Positions 3,942 to 5,292 of a DNA stretch of 5,292 nt are shown here, in pieces (positions within the stretch are counted from its first letter, which is position 1; each line of letters begins with the position of its first letter). The DNA is from Chloroflexota bacterium (GTDB lineage Bacteria; Chloroflexota; UBA5177; JANWHV01), in NCBI GenBank assembly GCA_025450255.1, contig JANWHV010000211.1, forward strand, positions 1 through 5,292, given 5' to 3'. Position numbers and translations under genes: made by a program. The notes under the pieces were generated by a model, which saw only the letters and a list, made by a program, of their open reading frames with translations, was not told where the DNA came from and made no database searches.

Positions 3942-5292
3942 ATGACCATCCTCCGGCCCATCCAACTATCTCGCGCGCGCCGGCTAGGCGCGCCGGCGGT
4001 GGCGCTTGGCCTCACACTCGGGATCGCCTTGACGGTTTTACCAAGCGGAGGGATGCCGTGGAAGGCGGCAATGGCCTCCGCGAACCGAACGACGGCCTGG
4101 GCCGTAATGTCACGGCCGGCAACGGCAAGACAGACCTATGCGAGCTACGGGCGCGATGCGGTCGCGACACTTGAGCAGACCTGGCTCGCGGGGAATCGCT
4201 GGCGCATGTGCCTGCTCCCCGGCTGCGCGGTCACGAACCAGGACTGGGGCGCCGATGCGCTCACCTACGATCTCTTCTTTCGCCGGCAGACGACAGGCGA
4301 TCCATCTATCCGTACATACCTGAGCCGGCTGATCGGCTCAAGCCATGACTACCGTCCATGCCGGGGAACAACCTGTACCCAGTGGAGCGACGTGCCGATG
4401 TGGGACAGCATAGCCGCCGCGCGGGAGTACGAGGCGACCGGCCGCACGATGGCGCTGGAGCGCGCCAAGCACGCCTTTGCCGCCGTCCAGGATGGAGGCG
4501 CTTACTACGCGCGCGGCGCGTGTCCGGGGATCCGCTATCAGCAGCCGTGGGGCGGCGGTAACCACCTGAAGACCCTGGAGACCGACGCCAGCTACGTCGA
4601 GGCGGCGCTGCTGCTCTACCAGGCCACGCAGGATCGGTCCTATCTCGACCACGCGACGACGAGCTACGCGGCGATACGCGCGCGGGTCCTCGACCCGCTG
4701 ATACCCCTCTACACCGTCTACATCTTCGACGACGGCACGCACTGCACGCAGGCGCCGCACCGCTTCTTCGGGTCGGTCAATGGCACCATGATCGCAACAG
4801 GCCTGCTGCTGGCGCGGGCCACGGGCTATCGGTCGTACCGCGACGCGGCGAACGCCACGGCCCGCGCCGCGGCACAACGCCTCGCCGATGCGCGTGGCAT
4901 CTACGCCGACCTCCAGGCCGAGAACGATATCGGCGCGCCACTCGTCGCGGCGATGTACGACCTGGCGACGCGCGAACGGCCGTCGTTCGCGCGCGACTGG
5001 TTGCTGCGGCATGCCGCCGCCGCGGTCTCGGCCGGCGCCGCGGATGGCTACGGCCGCTTCTTCGACGGCCCGCCGCCGCGGAGCCCCTTGACGGCGTGGC
5101 AGACGAACGGTGGGTTTGCCCTGATGCTGGCCGCCGCCGCGCTCGACCCAAACGGCCGGCCCTCGGTGGCAAGCGCATGGACGGGCGCGACGTACGTGGC
5201 GCGCGAGGTGTCGTCGCTGCCCGCGTCGCTGACCTTCACCGGTTCCGGGATCGCGCTCATCGGCACGATCGGCGAGCGGTGTTGCGAGCCGG
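3942..5292 (+). CDS. Secreted GH76-like (alpha/alpha)6-barrel protein, C-terminus cut by window edge
   Basis: The frame is open for 450 codons from ATG 3942 to the right edge. The N-terminus has a basic segment (RARR, 11-14) and a hydrophobic stretch (about 17-33), so it is a signal peptide or membrane anchor. Residues about 65-365 are helical hairpins with repeated 'aTGd..yl..A' turns, such as EYEATGRTMALERAK, LYQATQDRSYLDHA and ARATGYRSYRDAA. This resembles glycoside hydrolase family 76, the alpha-1,6-mannan-degrading family. The place of the family's catalytic Asp-Asp pair appears to be WSDVPMW (148-154), with Ser149-Asp150, so activity is doubtful. Other family-like pieces are GGAYYARG, ETDASYVEAALLLY and SVNGTMIATGLLL. 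From about 410 a new module begins (AWTGATYV ... LTFTGSGIALIGTIG), like a galactose-binding beta-sandwich. Several cysteines (90, 95, 140, 145, 194, 268) could form disulfides. The nearest purine-rich site (AAAGGG) is 12 bases upstream, which is far, but no upstream start exists in frame. Confidence 0.75.
   Translation, partial: MTILRPIQLSRARRLGAPAVALGLTLGIALTVLPSGGMPWKAAMASANRTTAWAVMSRPATARQTYASYGRDAVATLEQTWLAGNRWRMCLLPGCAVTNQDWGADALTYDLFFRRQTTGDPSIRTYLSRLIGSSHDYRPCRGTTCTQWSDVPMWDSIAAAREYEATGRTMALERAKHAFAAVQDGGAYYARGACPGIRYQQPWGGGNHLKTLETDASYVEAALLLYQATQDRSYLDHATTSYAAIRARVLDPLIPLYTVYIFDDGTHCTQAPHRFFGSVNGTMIATGLLLARATGYRSYRDAANATARAAAQRLADARGIYADLQAENDIGAPLVAAMYDLATRERPSFARDWLLRHAAAAVSAGAADGYGRFFDGPPPRSPLTAWQTNGGFALMLAAAALDPNGRPSVASAWTGATYVAREVSSLPASLTFTGSGIALIGTIGERCCEP

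Noticed and set aside
3970..4000. Direct repeat of GCGCGCCGGC near the start of the GH76-like gene
   Set aside because: It falls in G+C-rich codons for the basic and hydrophobic signal segment and is easily explained by composition.
3863..4174. Plus-strand open frame covering the SDR/GH76 control region
   Set aside because: It covers the inverted repeat and then reads the GH76-like signal peptide region out of frame. It has no fold-like pattern.
4338..5012. Long minus-strand open frame (224 codons) across the GH76-like gene
   Set aside because: It is Arg/Val/Gly-rich without recognisable motifs or a ribosome binding site, and is opposite a longer frame with a signal peptide and domain pattern. 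High G+C makes such shadow frames common.

Overview
The window is G+C-rich bacterial DNA with compact genes and short intergenic regions. Those regions carry recognisable sigma70-type promoters and clear inverted repeats. The phylum cannot be fixed from the sequence alone. The divergent MMPL/TetR pair, the short-chain dehydrogenase, the GH76-like secreted protein and a small secreted remnant with an 'IGxSPLWLAGFxGP' motif would fit a Chloroflexota (Ktedonobacteria-like) or actinobacterial type of genome. The toxin-antitoxin pair looks more proteobacterial and is visibly less G+C-rich. This is a weak inference.

Layout. (1) 1-1171, minus: N-terminal half of an MMPL/RND-type membrane transporter, cut by the left edge. 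(2) 1172-1307: divergent control region with a promoter in each direction. Each promoter has its own copy of a roughly 22-bp inverted repeat, which is the likely binding site of the adjacent TetR-type regulator. (3) 1308-1904, plus: that TetR/AcrR-family repressor. (4) 1905-2021: promoter and a perfect 11+11 inverted repeat over its -10 box, in front of a type II toxin-antitoxin module. (5) 2022-2554, plus: ribbon-helix-helix antitoxin and ParE/RelE-like toxin, overlapping by 10 bases. (6) 2466-2900, minus: a reading frame with a good signal peptide and a conserved-looking core, probably a frameshifted remnant whose 3' end runs into the toxin gene. (7) 2944-3789, minus: complete classical short-chain dehydrogenase/reductase with a GTG start. 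(8) 3790-3941: divergent control region with a perfect 10-bp inverted repeat. (9) 3942 to the right edge, plus: secreted (alpha/alpha)6-barrel protein resembling glycoside hydrolase family 76, followed by the start of a C-terminal beta-sandwich module. The gene is cut by the window edge.

How the parts work together. The MMPL pump and the TetR regulator form a self-contained efflux or lipid-export switch. The regulator probably represses both itself and the pump until a ligand releases it. The toxin-antitoxin pair is a separate autoregulated unit and may have been acquired, because its base composition differs and a decayed gene abuts it. The dehydrogenase and the GH76-like protein are transcribed divergently from a shared symmetrical control region, but nothing else ties their functions together.

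No RNA genes, CRISPR arrays or insertion sequences were seen. I did not find a clearly new multi-gene system. The items most worth checking are the two-operator divergent switch, the GH76-like protein that appears to lack one of the paired catalytic aspartates, and the decayed secreted-protein gene beside the toxin-antitoxin module.
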